Shown: piece after piece, positions 13,929 to 15,010 of the stretch
How positions within the stretch are numbered: position 1 is the stretch's first letter
Layout: the number at the start of each line of letters is the position of its first letter
Source of the DNA: Methylococcaceae bacterium
GTDB lineage: Bacteria > Pseudomonadota > Gammaproteobacteria > Methylococcales > Methylomonadaceae
DNA: 15,010 nt
Assembly: GCA_005779525.1 (NCBI GenBank)
Contig: SXIZ01000170.1
Location: forward strand, 1-15,010
Direction: 5' to 3'
Translations under genes and position numbers: made by a program
Notes under the pieces: generated by a model
What the model was told of the DNA's origin: nothing
Seen by the model: only the letters and a program-made list of their open reading frames with translations
Databases searched by the model: none

Positions 13929-15010
13929 TTATTTGGCGCTACCCGGCAGAGCAAAGATCGGCTGATTCACCAAGCGTGTTAACCACGCATCTGCCACCAC
14001 TTTATTACTCTCTAAAATCCAATTCGGAAACATGCCTATCACTAGGCATAATAACGCTGGAATGGCTAATAACAGCAGTTCCCGTGGGCGCAAATCCTGA
14101 AGTTTGTAAATACTGCTATGCACAACAGGTCCAAGAAAAGCGCGTCGTGTAAAAGACAACATAAAGCCAGCACTTAATATCGCCCCAACCAACGCGGTAA
14201 TTCCCAGACTAGGATGCGAAATTAATGCGCCAATAATTAACAATAATTCCGCCGGAAAACTATTGCCACCGGGGACCCCAATACTGGCAAACAGTAAAAT
14301 AAAATAAAATACCACCAGCTTGGGCATAACTTGCGCCAATCCCCCGAGATGTACTATATCTGTACTACCAATACGATGCTGAATAAAGCCTGCAATCAAC
14401 ATTAAACTACTCGCAACCACGGTAAAATTAAGTAACTCTAAAATTGCACCCTGGATGCCTTGCATATTAAGAGAAGCAATACCAACAATTACCATACCGA
14501 CATGACTAATACTCGCATACGCTAATAGTCGTCTTAAATTCGACTGCTGCAACGCAATAAAAGCACCGTAAATAATAGTCACCGCCCCAAAAATGCCCAG
14601 CACCCAGCTGTATTGCACGGATGCAGATGGGGCCAAGGTCATGGCGAAACGAATAATGCCATAAATCCCTAATTTCAACCCCACTAACAAGGCTGTCAAC
14701 TGCGTTGGTCCTTCCATACTCACTGTGGGCAACCACGTATGAAATGGTACCAGCGGCGCTTTGACTGCAAATCCGAGGATCAGTAATAAAAACACCATAA
14801 CCTGTAATTGATCATCCATCGCCACATTCAGTAACACAGGTAAGCTAAAGGATAAATCCTGCGGAATACTGCCGCCCAACTGTGTGGCATTATTGATCGC
14901 TAGAATAATAATGCCAAACAGCAGCGGGACCCCACCAAATAGCATAAATAAACTATATTTCATTGCAGCGCTGCGCCGTTGGGGACCAATACCCCAGTAG
15001 CCAATCAAAA
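13929..15010 (-). CDS. NuoM/NdhD-like proton-translocating complex I subunit, C-terminal part (5' end outside window)
   Basis: About 360 residues of a polytopic membrane protein are visible; the frame continues past the right edge (the TTG at 15008 is internal). The antiporter-type core FAVKAPLVPFHTWLP has the conserved lysine of the broken helix, and LLVGLKLGIYGIIRF carries a second. LRRLLAYASISHVGMV and GVPGGNSFPAELLLI are the further NuoM-type blocks, and the last conserved Glu sits in LRPRELLLL. Ungapped comparison with E. coli NuoM from QGA onward puts Phe (codon 14424-14426) where NuoM has the intramembrane His of its QMIAHG segment. The gene is last in its operon and no nuoN follows, unlike a normal nuo operon. 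It may therefore belong to an NDH-1 variant, a cation antiporter or an inorganic carbon uptake complex. Confidence 0.82.
   Translation of the reverse strand, partial: LIGYWGIGPQRRSAAMKYSLFMLFGGVPLLFGIIILAINNATQLGGSIPQDLSFSLPVLLNVAMDDQLQVMVFLLLILGFAVKAPLVPFHTWLPTVSMEGPTQLTALLVGLKLGIYGIIRFAMTLAPSASVQYSWVLGIFGAVTIIYGAFIALQQSNLRRLLAYASISHVGMVIVGIASLNMQGIQGAILELLNFTVVASSLMLIAGFIQHRIGSTDIVHLGGLAQVMPKLVVFYFILLFASIGVPGGNSFPAELLLIIGALISHPSLGITALVGAILSAGFMLSFTRRAFLGPVVHSSIYKLQDLRPRELLLLAIPALLCLVIGMFPNWILESNKVVADAWLTRLVNQPIFALPGSAK

Noticed and set aside
13904..14152. Plus-strand frame of 82 codons at the end of the reg operon
   Set aside because: It lies almost wholly antisense to the clearly coding nuoM-like gene and shows no family motif.
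1..15010. Mobile elements, CRISPR arrays, tRNA or rRNA genes
   Set aside because: I saw no transposase or integrase motif, no regularly spaced repeats, and no tRNA or rRNA-like sequence on either strand.

Overview
The window reads as chromosomal DNA of a free-living, respiring gammaproteobacterium of moderate G+C content. The grounds are an oxygen-dependent coproporphyrinogen oxidase, a RegB/RegA-type redox two-component system, a proton-pumping complex I-type subunit, bacterial glycogen metabolism, a compact methionine salvage operon of enterobacterial/Pseudomonas type and a very large alpha-2-macroglobulin-like envelope protein. A sulfur-oxidiser-like lineage (Beggiatoa/Thiothrix relatives) would fit, but that is a guess; no rRNA or other strong marker is present. 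There is no phage, IS element with a recognisable transposase, CRISPR array or tRNA.

Layout. 1-3027 (minus) is the N-terminal 1009 codons of an alpha-2-macroglobulin family protein running off the left edge. Divergently, 3361-5224 (plus) is the mtnB-mtnD-mtnC methionine salvage operon with two ATGA overlaps. It converges on a two-gene minus-strand operon (6795-5234): a PAP2 phosphatase followed by an MJ1255/VC2487-type GT-B glycosyltransferase. hemF (6994-7905) is divergent from that pair. A 487-base noncoding stretch with several hairpins precedes glgC (8393-9676), which ends in a clear intrinsic terminator and is followed by malQ (9827-11305). Together these serve glycogen/alpha-glucan metabolism.

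The part most worth attention is 11306-13898. A 408-base noncoding stretch contains a 15-base match to the RegA/RegR/PrrA binding consensus, nested in a longer set of GCGACA/TGTCGC half-sites. It is followed by a candidate promoter, a CU-rich tract and a strong intrinsic terminator: the layout expected for a small RNA of about 85 nt under RegA control. Then come regB, regA (ATGA overlap) and a 61-residue Cys-rich protein resembling the N-terminal metal-binding domain of CcoI/FixI-type copper ATPases. This small protein occupies a place in the redox-control operon comparable to the copper protein SenC/PrrC of the alphaproteobacterial reg/prr loci. The right edge (15010-13929, minus) holds the C-terminal part of a divergent NuoM/NdhD-like antiporter subunit that is the last gene of its operon.
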